Positions 52,354 through 61,081 of a DNA stretch of 64,000 bases are shown here, piece after piece. The notes under the pieces are model-generated. The model saw nothing but the letters and a program-made list of their open reading frames with translations, ran no database searches and was not told the DNA's origin. Each line of letters begins with the position of its first letter. Position 1 is the first letter of the stretch. The translations under genes were made by a program, and so were the position numbers. The stretch spans positions 11,078-75,077 of the forward strand of contig JAEWGR010000130.1 in assembly GCA_023388195.1 (NCBI GenBank), given 5' to 3'. This DNA is from Bacillota bacterium. GTDB taxonomy: Bacteria > Bacillota > Negativicutes > Sporomusales > Sporomusaceae.

Positions 52354-53970
52354 TTATAGCTTACCCTGTTTATTCGCCAGCGATGCCTTGACAAAGTCCC
52401 TAAATAAAGGGTGCGGGGCCGTCGGACGTGATTTAAATTCAGGGTGGAACTGCGTGCCAACAAACCAGGGATGATCTTTTACTTCTACAATCTCCACTAA
52501 CCGCCCATTAGGCAGTGTGCCGCTGATAATCAGACCGGCCGCCGAAAGTTGCTCGCGATAAGCATTGTTAAATTCAAAACGGTGACGATGACGCTCATAA
52601 ATAATTTCATCCTGATAAGCTTTATAAGTAAGTGTGCCTTCCGTTACTTTGCAGGGATATACACCTAAACGCATTGTACCGCCTTTGTCTTCAACGGCCA
52701 TTTGCTCAGGCATAAGATCAATAACAGGATGCGGGGTATCCGGGTTAAATTCTGAACTGTGGGCATCAGTCAACCCACAGACATTACGGGCAAATTCAAT
52801 AACCGCCGACTGCATGCCCAGACAAAGGCCAAAAAATGGCACCTTGTTCTCCCGGGCATAACGAATGGCTTTCAGTTTGCCGCCCACGCCCCGGTCACCA
52901 AAGCCTCCCGGCACCAGAATCCCGTCAACATCCCCCAGATAGGCAGAGAGATCAGCATGCTCATCTTCAATATCCTCAGCGTTGATCCATTTGATTTCAA
53001 TGGCGGCATCATTAGCAATACCCCCATGCCGTAAGGCTTCAGACACACTCATATAGGCATCCTGCAGCGCAACATATTTGCCGACAACAGCGATGCGCAC
53101 ACTATGGGACGGATGAACGATCTTATCTACCATCTGCCGCCAGCCGCTCATGTCGGCCCCGGTATCCTCAATATTTAATTTCTCCAGGGCAATCCGGTCC
53201 AGCCCTTCTTTTTCCAGCATAAGCGGCACTTGATAGATGCTGGCGGCATTTTTGTTCTGGATGACGGCATCACCGTCAATATCACAGAACAAGGCCAGTT
53301 TTTCTTTCATTTCCGGAGAAATCTCATGTTCGGTACGGCAGACAATAACATCTGGATGAATGCCGATACTGCGAAGTTCTTTTACACTATGCTGAGTGGG
53401 TTTGGTCTTCAGCTCACCAGCTGCCGAAATATAGGGCACAAGCGTAACATGAATATAGAGCACCCCGCCGCGGCCCACTTCTTTCTTGACCTGGCGGATG
53501 GCTTCCAGGAACGGCAGACTTTCAATATCGCCGACGGTGCCACCGATTTCCGTAATCACAATATCGGCATTATCTTCCTTGCCAACCCGGTAAATACGTT
53601 CTTTAATCTCATTGGTAATATGAGGAATCACTTGGACAGTACTGCCAAGGTAGTCGCCTTTACGTTCTTTGCTAATTACCGACCAGTATATTTTTCCGGC
53701 TGTAACATTGGAGCTCTTACTCAGATTAATATCGATAAACCGCTCATAATGACCAAGATCCAGATCAGTCTCACCGCCGTCTTCCGTTACGAATACTTCG
53801 CCGTGCTGATAAGGGCTCATGGTGCCTGGATCAAAGTTTATGTACGGGTCAAACTTCTGAATGGTCACTTTGAGACCGCGGCTTTTAAGCAAACGTCCCA
53901 GTGATGCGGCCGTAATCCCCTTCCCTAGTGAAGATACCACACCGCCAGTAACAAAAATATATTTAGCCAT
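52354..53970 (-). CDS. pyrG: CTP synthase
   Basis: A 538-residue enzyme making CTP from UTP, ATP and glutamine. The synthetase domain (about 1-265) starts TGGVVSSLGKGI; the glutaminase domain has the nucleophile in FGLCLGMQ and the His-Glu of FHPEF. ATG with AGGAGG upstream. The 92-bp gap to rpoE holds only a weak TAGCT/AGCTA hairpin without a T-run, so the classical pyrG attenuator is not obvious. Confidence 0.96.
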   Translation of the reverse strand: MAKYIFVTGGVVSSLGKGITAASLGRLLKSRGLKVTIQKFDPYINFDPGTMSPYQHGEVFVTEDGGETDLDLGHYERFIDINLSKSSNVTAGKIYWSVISKERKGDYLGSTVQVIPHITNEIKERIYRVGKEDNADIVITEIGGTVGDIESLPFLEAIRQVKKEVGRGGVLYIHVTLVPYISAAGELKTKPTQHSVKELRSIGIHPDVIVCRTEHEISPEMKEKLALFCDIDGDAVIQNKNAASIYQVPLMLEKEGLDRIALEKLNIEDTGADMSGWRQMVDKIVHPSHSVRIAVVGKYVALQDAYMSVSEALRHGGIANDAAIEIKWINAEDIEDEHADLSAYLGDVDGILVPGGFGDRGVGGKLKAIRYARENKVPFFGLCLGMQSAVIEFARNVCGLTDAHSSEFNPDTPHPVIDLMPEQMAVEDKGGTMRLGVYPCKVTEGTLTYKAYQDEIIYERHRHRFEFNNAYREQLSAAGLIISGTLPNGRLVEIVEVKDHPWFVGTQFHPEFKSRPTAPHPLFRDFVKASLANKQGKL

Positions 53971-54062
53971 AAAAAAATCCTCCTACTACCTTCCCACAAT
54001 TAGCTGCTTACAGAGCTAGTTTTTCCAACTGTTAACTGTTTTTATCCGATTTATCCAACCGG

Positions 54063-54491
54063 TTAGTTGCTTTCCAACTCTTCTTCATCATCTTCAATTT
54101 CATTTTCATCTTCAATCAAATCAGCTGGCTCTTCGGCAAGCCCACCATCTTCATGATCGAAATCCTGCTGAATGGCAGCCAATAATTTTTCCCGCCGCAC
54201 ATCATCCTGGCGGGCGGCAGCTGTCTCCTCAGTTTCGCGCAGACTAATGCGCTGCGGTGACCATTCGGTCAGTCCCCAGGTACTTTTGCCTGTATGCACA
54301 AACCGGCTGTCCAGATTAATCTGGGTATGAATTTCTGCAATAATATGGGCAGGCGGACGAATGGTACTGCCTTTGGCGGCAACTACCCTGTCGATTAATT
54401 CTCTATAATATAACGGATGGCCTGCTGTTTTAAGAATTTGATACGCTAAACTAACTTCCGCAAAATCATTCTTTGATATATTGTTTGCCAT
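54063..54491 (-). CDS. rpoE: DNA-directed RNA polymerase delta subunit
   Basis: A 142-residue protein with an N-terminal HARE-HTH domain (about 8-75; YQILKTAGHPLYYRELID) and a strongly acidic disordered tail, as in Firmicutes RpoE. Delta increases polymerase recycling and selectivity. ATG 54491 has GGAGG eight bases upstream. The rpoE-pyrG order matches B. subtilis. It has a sigma-H-type promoter. Confidence 0.92.
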   Translation of the reverse strand: MANNISKNDFAEVSLAYQILKTAGHPLYYRELIDRVVAAKGSTIRPPAHIIAEIHTQINLDSRFVHTGKSTWGLTEWSPQRISLRETEETAAARQDDVRREKLLAAIQQDFDHEDGGLAEEPADLIEDENEIEDDEEELESN

Positions 54492-54644
54492 AATCTTAAC
54501 CTCCGCACTTAACAATCCGCTGCTATCCAAAAACAAGCGCCACTCATGCCACGACCATTGTATAAATCTGTTAAGTCCTGGCTTCGTTCAATTAGACCGC
54601 ACAAGAATAAGCCTACATAGCACCTCGGCGGCAAGCTTCACTTT

Positions 54645-54673
54645 ATATTCAACATGCAGCGGCAAATTCCTGC
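54645..54673 (-). promoter_or_regulatory. Sigma-H-type promoter upstream of rpoE
   Basis: Minus strand GCAGGAATT (54673-54665), 11-bp spacer, GTTGAATAT (54653-54645), a full match to RNAGGAWWW, 11, RNNGAATWW. The -35 touches the argS stop codon. Leader to rpoE would be about 145 bases. Confidence 0.65.
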
Positions 54674-56343
54674 TACATTTTTTCCGGAGCAGCAACCCCC
54701 AGAATCGCCAACGACTGCCTAAGCGTTGATCTTACAGCTGTCACCAGCGCTATCCGGGCCATCTGCAGGTTTGGTTCGACCCCCATAATCCGGCATTGGT
54801 TATAGAAGGTATGGAACAACCCTGCCAGCTCATGGGCATAACGGGCAATACGGTGTGGTGCCCGCTCCCGGGCCGCACTGGCAATTTCTCCGGGAAATAT
54901 TGCCATTTTCTTAATCAGGTCTATTTCCACCGGTTCTGTCAATAAGCTTAGGAAACCGGCGGTACCGTCCGAAATTGCGGGTATAACGCCGGCTTCGGTA
55001 ACCTGCCGGAAAATGCTGCAAATACGGGCATGTGCATACTGAATGTAATAGACCGGATTGTCATTGGAATTTGATTTTGCCAGATCAAGATCAAAATCAA
55101 GCTGACTGTCAATGGAACGCATGATAAAGAAAAAGCGCGCCGCATCCCTGCCAACTTCTTCAATCAATTCGCTTAAGGTTACACCTTGGCCTGTCCGCTT
55201 GGACATTTTAACAAGCTCGCCGTTTTGATACAGACTAACCATCTGCAAAATAAGAATCTCCAGATTATCAGGGTTATAGCCCATGGCGGCAATGGCTGCT
55301 TTGACCCGGCTGATATAGCCATGATGGTCAGCTCCCCAAATATTTATAACCCGCTCAAAACCGCGGTCAAACTTGTTCCGGTGATAGGCAATATCAGAGG
55401 CCAGGTAGGTAGGTACACCATTGTCACGAATAACTACCCGGTCTTTATCATCACCATAAGCAGTTGATTTAAGCCACAGGGCCCCGTCTTTCTCATACAT
55501 ACTGCCATTTGCCTTTAAGAACTCACAGGTCTTGGCCACTGCCTGATTCTGGTGAAGCGTGCGTTCACTATACCAGACATCAAAGGTTACGCCAAATTGT
55601 TCGAGATCTTCTTTTACACCTGCCAACTTCTCAACAAGTGCAAGTTCCTTAAACTGAGCCAGGCGCTCAACCGCTGGCAAAGCCAGGTATTTGTCGCCAT
55701 GATTGTCGATAATTCTCTGGGCGGTATCAATAATATCACGGCCGTGATAGCCATCCTCGGGAAATTCAACAGCCTGTCCCAACAGCTCCAGATAGCGGGC
55801 ATTAACGGAAGCGGCCAGGTTGTCAATCTGATTGCCGGCATCATTTATGTAGAACTCGGCTTCAACCTGATAGCCAGCTGCTCTTAATAAATTTACCAGG
55901 GCACTGCCAACAGCGGCTCCCCGGCCATGTCCTACATGCAGTGGACCGGTGGGATTGGCACTAACAAACTCAACCTGAACACGTTGTCCCTGGCCAGCGT
56001 TGGTCCGGCCAAAACCATCGCCGGCAGTCAGTATTGTTGCCAGCTCCTGATACAACCAGTCTGGCTTTAAATAAAAATTAATAAACCCCGGGCCGGCAAT
56101 CACTGCTTTTTCCAGCCATGAGGCATTAAGCCGCTCGACAATTGCCTGCGCAATAACGCGCGGATTTGTTTTGGTTACTTTGGCTGACTGCATGGCAAAA
56201 TTAGTAGCATAGTCACCAAAGTCTTTTTGCGGTGGCACTTCGAGCGCTATATCCGGCAGTTGCCCAGCGGTAAATACGCCGTCAGCTATTGCTTCAGCCG
56301 CCGCTTGCCCAATTGCAGTGATTAGCTGTTGTTTAATGTTCAT
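54673..56343 (-). CDS. argS: Arginyl-tRNA synthetase
   Basis: A 556-residue class I synthetase. HIGH-type motif HVGHGRG, KMSKR-type MSKRTGQ, and the C-terminal DALR anticodon-binding domain are present. ATG 56343 has AGGGGG ten bases upstream and overlaps the DUF1934 gene by 11 bases; the frame to 56409 is unsupported. The ywiB-argS order matches B. subtilis. No T-box leader was seen. Confidence 0.95.
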   Translation of the reverse strand: MNIKQQLITAIGQAAAEAIADGVFTAGQLPDIALEVPPQKDFGDYATNFAMQSAKVTKTNPRVIAQAIVERLNASWLEKAVIAGPGFINFYLKPDWLYQELATILTAGDGFGRTNAGQGQRVQVEFVSANPTGPLHVGHGRGAAVGSALVNLLRAAGYQVEAEFYINDAGNQIDNLAASVNARYLELLGQAVEFPEDGYHGRDIIDTAQRIIDNHGDKYLALPAVERLAQFKELALVEKLAGVKEDLEQFGVTFDVWYSERTLHQNQAVAKTCEFLKANGSMYEKDGALWLKSTAYGDDKDRVVIRDNGVPTYLASDIAYHRNKFDRGFERVINIWGADHHGYISRVKAAIAAMGYNPDNLEILILQMVSLYQNGELVKMSKRTGQGVTLSELIEEVGRDAARFFFIMRSIDSQLDFDLDLAKSNSNDNPVYYIQYAHARICSIFRQVTEAGVIPAISDGTAGFLSLLTEPVEIDLIKKMAIFPGEIASAARERAPHRIARYAHELAGLFHTFYNQCRIMGVEPNLQMARIALVTAVRSTLRQSLAILGVAAPEKM

Positions 56344-56800
56344 TCTTTTTATCCCCCTGTACAATGACGGCGAGTTTATTGCTGCTTTGCCACTGTCCGT
56401 CAATTTCAAGTTCGTATTCGATGTCTACCCCGCAGACCAGGTCCGTTTCAGCACAGCGGGTTATGGTCAGGTATTTTGTCCGTACACCCATCCGCATCGT
56501 GCCATAGGGTGTAACATAGCTGGATGAACAACGTTTTCCGGTTCGAAACTCCTGGCGCTGCTCTACACGGCCTGTGCGAACCAGAATAACATAGTCCGCG
56601 TATATTTTTAACAGTGTAGTTGCCCCGTCTAAGCCGGTAACCTCAGTCTCCCGGTAGCTGATATAGTGGACCCCGTTTTTCATATAACTATGTCCGCAAG
56701 TAAACAGCTCGATTGTATTCTCAACACCATGAGCGTCCCGCTGGCAACCTGTCACAGTGATTAACACCCGATTAATACCAGTATTGCCGTTTAATGCCAC
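56333..56800 (-). CDS. DUF1934 (YwiB-like) beta-barrel protein
   Basis: A 155-residue cytoplasmic protein of the DUF1934 family, a lipocalin-like small beta-barrel. YVTPYGTMRMGVRTK is the family signature (conserved PYGxMxxGV). Located directly before argS as ywiB is in B. subtilis. GTG start with a rather distant AAGGA. A good sigma-A promoter precedes it. Ligand unknown. Confidence 0.85.
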   Translation of the reverse strand: MALNGNTGINRVLITVTGCQRDAHGVENTIELFTCGHSYMKNGVHYISYRETEVTGLDGATTLLKIYADYVILVRTGRVEQRQEFRTGKRCSSSYVTPYGTMRMGVRTKYLTITRCAETDLVCGVDIEYELEIDGQWQSSNKLAVIVQGDKKNEH

Positions 56801-56838
56801 TGTCAGACTCAGTCCTTTCAGAGTACCTTAACTATAAT

Positions 56839-56867
56839 AGTATAGCGTAGTCGAAAGCAACTGCCAA
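56839..56867 (-). promoter_or_regulatory. Sigma-A-type promoter of the DUF1934-argS operon
   Basis: TTGGCA (56867-56862), 17-bp spacer, TATACT (56844-56839) on the minus strand, about 32 bp before the predicted GTG start. Confidence 0.7.
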
Positions 56868-56885
56868 TATTCCCGGCAAAAAAAT

Positions 56886-57120
56886 CTTTATAAAATAAAA
56901 ATAAGCTTGCTCCTGGGCAGCGCTGGCGGGCGCGTCGCTCCCGTCACCGCCACTGGTGTGGCAAGCTCCATCGGTATAATGTCTACGTATTGTAAGGAGA
57001 TCTCCTGCCGGGCAGGCAGGAAGAGCCTTTTATTACCATGTCGGGGAATAGCTGCGCCGCCTGTCCGTGCGTACCAGACAGGCGGCGCATTCCCCGGGAG
57101 GTAGCCGCCATACTACCTCG
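56886..57120 (-). ncRNA. Candidate structured RNA or highly structured 3' end after the second SpoIID-like gene
   Basis: This fills most of the 367-bp gap. Reading the minus strand: GAGGTAG/CTACCTC hairpin (57119-57098); a long stem pairing GGGGAAT and GCGCCGCCTGTC with their complements (57096-57042); CTGCC/GGCAG with AGATCT nearby (57022-57000); then an AGCTTGC/GCAAGCT closing stem around a GGCGG/CCGCC helix, followed by TTATTTTTATTTT (to 56886). The last part can act as a terminator. I do not recognise a known RNA family, and no promoter of its own is clear. Confidence 0.4.
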
Positions 57121-57167
57121 CGTAATTAATGTATGCAATATTAAAATTAAAATTCACTTTATCTTTT

Positions 57168-58181
57168 CTACTGCCACAGTTTTTTTACATCCGCACCGGG
57201 ATAATAATGTTTAATAATATCTTTGGCCTGCTTGCCTTCCTTGGCAAAGGTATACGCACCCCATTGGCATAAGCCAACGCCGTTACCCCAGCCAAGACCC
57301 TTAAAGACGAAGTTGCCGTCCGCATATGTCATCTCGGTGACCAGCGTTGATTTAAGCCGGTCATAGCCGACTGCCCGCCGAAAGTCAGAACCGTACATTT
57401 TTTTATTGCCGGCACCAATATAAAGAATGCGGCCAGAGGGGCCTTTCTCCAGTATGCGGATATCACCGGGATTGCCATTATAGCCAATCGCATTGGCAAC
57501 CTGGGAACCGGGAATTTTAACTGTCCATGATTTAATGTTTTCCGGCGCATATTTAAAGCAATTATCGGTCACAGGTTGAAAATAAGGCGTCGGGTGATCA
57601 ATCTCCTTAGGAAAGCTCTCTTCCCTGGTCGCACCGATCTGACCGTTGCAGGAGCTATAAATAGCATTAACAAGACCACCTGCGTACAGTAATATTTCAC
57701 CGCGCGTACTTTTTACAGCCTGCCGTACGCTGTCATTTACTTTTTGCGGTGCATACGCTTGCAGCTCCTCTTTGGAGGTGCTGACATCAGCATTGTGTAA
57801 TCGTTTAATTGTTCCGGCCTCAATAGCACTCATTGTCAGCGTCCGCGAGGCAATAGCCTGGGCAGCTAAAGCTTCCATCGGCCAGTCAGGCTGCATCTCC
57901 TGCGCGATAACACCTTCAATATATGTTTCCAACGCCATAGTAGTGACATAACCCTTATCCGCCAGGTAAACCCTTATCTGGGGTTCACGCGGATATTTCG
58001 CAGCGTCGAAAGCCGGCACCCCCGGAATCGGCTGAGGTGCAGCCGGAGCCGGTGCCGGTGCTTGTTCAGTTGGCGCCGGTACTGGTTTTGGGGCGGGAGG
58101 CTTGAGTAGTGTGTATGCTCCCGAAATGAATAAAAAGACTGTTACTACAACTAGTGCGGAATTTAATGTTGATTTTTTCAT
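57168..58181 (-). CDS. SpoIID/LytB domain protein (second copy)
   Basis: A 337-residue protein: N-terminal membrane segment (about 8-27), Pro/Ala-rich linker, SpoIID domain (about 70-335). Catalytic Glu in GVIAQEM; GLGWGNGVGLCQWGA at the C-terminal motif. Two Cys (SSCNG and DNCFKY) lie where clostridial SpoIID binds zinc, unlike the first copy. Start at ATG 58181 with AGGTGG six bases upstream. A sigma-G-type promoter precedes it. It could be the true SpoIID or a forespore paralog; the promoter favours the latter. Confidence 0.85.
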   Translation of the reverse strand: MKKSTLNSALVVVTVFLFISGAYTLLKPPAPKPVPAPTEQAPAPAPAAPQPIPGVPAFDAAKYPREPQIRVYLADKGYVTTMALETYIEGVIAQEMQPDWPMEALAAQAIASRTLTMSAIEAGTIKRLHNADVSTSKEELQAYAPQKVNDSVRQAVKSTRGEILLYAGGLVNAIYSSCNGQIGATREESFPKEIDHPTPYFQPVTDNCFKYAPENIKSWTVKIPGSQVANAIGYNGNPGDIRILEKGPSGRILYIGAGNKKMYGSDFRRAVGYDRLKSTLVTEMTYADGNFVFKGLGWGNGVGLCQWGAYTFAKEGKQAKDIIKHYYPGADVKKLWQ

Positions 58182-58199
58182 GCGCTCCCACCTCATAAT

Positions 58200-58229
58200 T
58201 AGTATGTCATATCTGTTGCCTGCTTATGC
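58200..58229 (-). promoter_or_regulatory. Sigma-G-type promoter of the second SpoIID-like gene
   Basis: GCATA (58229-58225), 18-bp spacer, CATACTA (58206-58200) on the minus strand, a full match to GHATR, 18, CATNHTA. Caveat: the predicted start of transcription falls at the very edge of the ribosome site, about 12 bases before the ATG. Confidence 0.5.
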
Positions 58230-58257
58230 GTCAGTCAGAGCCCGTAAAAAGGTTCAC

Positions 58258-58869
58258 TCAGGGCAAGTCCGTGCTCTCACCTGCCGGCACTTTGTCTTGG
58301 GGTTCCTTTTGGAGATAACCGGAAAACATAGCCTGAAGCTTAGCCGGGTCCTCAGTAAAAACCAGGTATAAATGCAGGGGAATCGTTGCCAGAAAAAACA
58401 TGGTAATGGCGTAAAAAATGACCCTGCTCCCTATAAGACCGCCTAGCGGGCGGCTGAGCCAGGAGGCATAGTCCGGCAGCAAGTGCGGCAATGCGGCAAG
58501 ACCCGACAAAATAACAGCCAGGCCCCAGACAGTAAATAACCCCTTTTGGCCAGGGTTGTAGCGGCCATAGTTGGGGTGGTTGTCGGCAATAAAAAGTGAA
58601 TACCGGAAAAAACTGCGCAGGTTGGGGATATCCCGGGTGGTAAACAACACCTCCGTATATTTGCCGGTAACGCTATAATAATAAATCTGCCCTAATAGAT
58701 TTATTATAAGAATGATTCCGGCCAGAATGTGGGTTTTACGCAGCAACCCAAAAGGCAGGTTGACCTTAGGATCATGCAAATGCAGCCCTGTGATCACTAA
58801 GTAGGTGACAGTTAAGACCATTATCCAGTGAAAAATTCGTATTGCCAGCGGATTCAATAGTAGTTTCAT
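58258..58869 (-). CDS. Cytochrome b561/hydrogenase-type membrane cytochrome b
   Basis: A 203-residue protein with four main membrane segments. Candidate heme ligands: His in RIFHW (helix 1), KTHIL (helix 2) and LHLYLV near the C-terminus. It resembles b-type cytochromes of Ni-Fe hydrogenases and formate dehydrogenases, but no partner oxidoreductase is nearby. ATG 58869; its only ribosome site (GGGGG) lies inside the speD terminator hairpin. Electron partner unknown. Confidence 0.78.
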   Translation of the reverse strand: MKLLLNPLAIRIFHWIMVLTVTYLVITGLHLHDPKVNLPFGLLRKTHILAGIILIINLLGQIYYYSVTGKYTEVLFTTRDIPNLRSFFRYSLFIADNHPNYGRYNPGQKGLFTVWGLAVILSGLAALPHLLPDYASWLSRPLGGLIGSRVIFYAITMFFLATIPLHLYLVFTEDPAKLQAMFSGYLQKEPQDKVPAGESTDLP

Positions 58870-58875
58870 AAAAAT

Positions 58876-58899
58876 AAAATCCCCCATCAGGGGGATTTT
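58876..58899 (-). terminator. speD terminator overlapping the cytochrome b ribosome site
   Basis: AAAATCCCCC-ATCA-GGGGGATTTT hairpin with ATTTTTA after it, eight bases after the speD stop. Its 3' arm on the minus strand carries the GGGGG that would serve the cytochrome gene. Confidence 0.75.
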
Positions 58900-58906
58900 A
58901 ATGTAT

Positions 58907-59749
58907 CTATAACTTAAGATGCACTTTAGGAATATTTTTACCATAAAAGATTTCTGCCATTTCTTTCTTAAGCCGTTGTTTAATTTTTTTCTTTTCACCA
59001 ACCATTAATTCTTTTTTCGCAGTACCAAACAGATAGTTATCAAGATCAAATTCCTTCAGAAGCATCTTGGTATGAAAGATATTCTCCTGATATACATTGA
59101 CATCTATCATCTGATACAAGTCACGGTTATCACTGGAAATATAATTTTGTATCGAATTTATTTTATGATCAATAAAAAATTTTTTGCCATTCACATCACG
59201 GGTAAAACCACGAACCCGGTAGTCAATAGCCGCAATATCAGGCCGAAATGTATTAATCAAAAAATTAAGGGCTTTAAGTGGTGAAATCTGGCCGCAGGTG
59301 GATACGTCAATATCAGCCCGGAAAGTACTGATCCCTTCATCAGGATGGCTTTCCGGGTACGTATGGACTGTAATATGGCTTTTATCCAGATGGCAGACAA
59401 CCGCCTCCGGCAGCGGCTCATTGAGCTCACACTCACCACAATCCTCACTGTCTACATGTTCACCAGGCTGGTTGACCGGCTCTTCTGAAATCAGCATGGT
59501 AACACTTGCTCCCTGCGGATCATAATCCTGCTTGGCAATGTTTAAAATATTGGCCCCAATCATATTAGCCACTTCGGTGAGAATATTGGTCAGCCGTTCA
59601 GCACTATATTCCTCATCAATATATTCGATATATGAGTGGCGGTGCTGCGGCGTTTTCGCATAGCAGATATCATACATATTAAAACTAACCGTTTTGGTGA
59701 GATTATTAAATCCGTAGAGCTTTAGCTTTTTAATTGATTTAATTTCCAT
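58907..59749 (-). CDS. speD: S-adenosylmethionine decarboxylase proenzyme, long bacterial form
   Basis: A 280-residue SpeD resembling the E. coli type (264 residues). The self-cleavage site is LDKSHITVHTYPES, where Ser becomes the pyruvoyl cofactor. It makes decarboxylated SAM for spermidine synthesis. No speE or speA lies nearby. ATG with GGAGAAGG upstream. A leader of over 100 bases separates the likely promoter from the start. Confidence 0.9.
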   Translation of the reverse strand: MEIKSIKKLKLYGFNNLTKTVSFNMYDICYAKTPQHRHSYIEYIDEEYSAERLTNILTEVANMIGANILNIAKQDYDPQGASVTMLISEEPVNQPGEHVDSEDCGECELNEPLPEAVVCHLDKSHITVHTYPESHPDEGISTFRADIDVSTCGQISPLKALNFLINTFRPDIAAIDYRVRGFTRDVNGKKFFIDHKINSIQNYISSDNRDLYQMIDVNVYQENIFHTKMLLKEFDLDNYLFGTAKKELMVGEKKKIKQRLKKEMAEIFYGKNIPKVHLKL

Positions 59750-60069
59750 CTTGCGTTGTCCTTCTCCTCACAGATATAATATTGGCTACAACCAAAAGCG
59801 CAGCAGGGCCAGGCTCAAATTTGTTATTTTAAACACAAATATTTCTGTAAAGCAACAAAAAATCCTTTAAAAATTATACCACAACAAGTCGAAAAGTATA
59901 GGGTAATTAACGGAAAATTTTCGGACCTGCAGCTTTCGCTACAGGTCTTCAGATATTGCGGTCTATTTCCGCCCTGCTCCGTTGCCAGTGCCTTGCAGGA
60001 CAAAAAAACCTTGCAATCCAACTCAATTCTTAGTGACACCCGGTACTAGTTTGCCCGTTAGTCAATTTA
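59750..60069 (-). promoter_or_regulatory. 320-bp gap: speD promoter region and a hairpin after the DUF2156 gene
   Basis: An extended -10, TGGTATAAT, lies at 59881-59873 on the minus strand without a clear -35. A GACCTGTAGC-GAAA-GCTGCAGGTC hairpin (about 59924-59947) followed by a few Ts may terminate the upstream gene. No known riboswitch core was seen in the about 115-base speD leader. A 71-codon frame at 59824-60039 looks spurious. Confidence 0.45.
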
Positions 60070-60975
60070 CTATTTCAGGGTAACAATATATTTTTCAATC
60101 ATTTTCGCCGGATAATAGGATTCTTTGGCTTTACGCAAACCTTCTATACCCATATCCTCTTCCCTGTTGATATATGCAAGATGCTGCCAGGCATTCTCGC
60201 AAAACTTTTGATTAATAACCGGATACACCCCGCGAATATCAGGATTGGCTTTCTCCACATGAATAACAGCCATATCGGCATTCAACTGTTCGCCAAAGGT
60301 AAATCCTTCTATTTTGCCGCCAATGGTAATGAGGCCACCCTGTAAATTCAGTTCTGTCCAATGGGTAAGAACTTCAATGATAGCATTGCTTTCCCCCCGC
60401 AGTGTCGGGTCATCGTCGCAGCCTTTTTTCCGGCACCATTCCAGCTGGTTTTCGATACAGTGGGGAACCCACTCGGGCGTCAGCTGCTCATATTGGTAAT
60501 TGCTGTACGTGCGCAGAAAACTGTTAATATGGTTTTTCTTACTGTGATATTTACGGCCTTTTAATTCAATTAAATCCTTGCTATGATAAACATAATCGAA
60601 ATTATCCCGGTCACCGGTAAAATTAAACTGACCAGGCCGCCAGGCTTCAATAAGGTCAACCATAAATTTTTCCACCCCCCGGATAACAAAGGGTAGGTTT
60701 TGCCTGGCAAAGAAGGAACTCAGGGCTTCCAGCACCGTTGCAACTGCTTCGTCAGGGCCAAAGGGCTGAAGCATATACTGCTGGCCGTCATATTCAGCTT
60801 TAATCAGCAGGCAGTCATGCTGCTCCGCCCACTTAATAGAATATATGTTGCGCCACATAAATAAATTAGTGAAGTTTAAATGAGCATTTTCGTAGCGCCG
60901 CTGGCCAAAATACTTATCAAACAAAGGTTTCTGCGCTAAGGTAATCTCTTGAAAATTGATAGTAAGACCCCCCAA
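60070..60975 (-). CDS. DUF2156 (phosphatidylglycerol lysyltransferase C-terminal-like) protein
   Basis: A protein of about 296-301 residues matching DUF2156, two GNAT-like halves related to the catalytic domain of MprF. It lacks the MprF membrane domain, so the acceptor is unknown. FTNLFMWRNIYSIKW and KKNHINSFLRTY are typical. The start is unclear: the only standard codon, TTG 60975, has no ribosome site, while GGGGGG is placed seven bases before an ATC at 60960. Single gene with its own transcription unit. Confidence 0.8.
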   Translation of the reverse strand: MGGLTINFQEITLAQKPLFDKYFGQRRYENAHLNFTNLFMWRNIYSIKWAEQHDCLLIKAEYDGQQYMLQPFGPDEAVATVLEALSSFFARQNLPFVIRGVEKFMVDLIEAWRPGQFNFTGDRDNFDYVYHSKDLIELKGRKYHSKKNHINSFLRTYSNYQYEQLTPEWVPHCIENQLEWCRKKGCDDDPTLRGESNAIIEVLTHWTELNLQGGLITIGGKIEGFTFGEQLNADMAVIHVEKANPDIRGVYPVINQKFCENAWQHLAYINREEDMGIEGLRKAKESYYPAKMIEKYIVTLK

Positions 60976-61081
60976 TTATTAAAAATACTAAATTGGTTCA
61001 TTGCCCATGTAAGCATTTAGTAGTACTCTCTATTATATTCCGGGCATTACGAACACGCAATACAGATACGGAGGTGATAAT

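Noticed and set aside
53971..54062. Attenuator of pyrG
   Set aside because: The only hairpin is weak (five base pairs) and has no T-run after it.
56801..57167. T-box leader for argS
   Set aside because: The gap precedes the DUF1934 gene, contains no GGGTGGAACCGCG-type T-box sequence, and a plain sigma-A promoter stands 32 bp before that gene.
59750..59880. SAM or polyamine riboswitch in the speD leader
   Set aside because: No recognisable SAM-riboswitch core or terminator/antiterminator pair was found in the leader.
59824..60039. 71-codon minus-strand frame between speD and the DUF2156 gene
   Set aside because: No ribosome site, unusual composition, and it overlaps the likely speD promoter and a hairpin.
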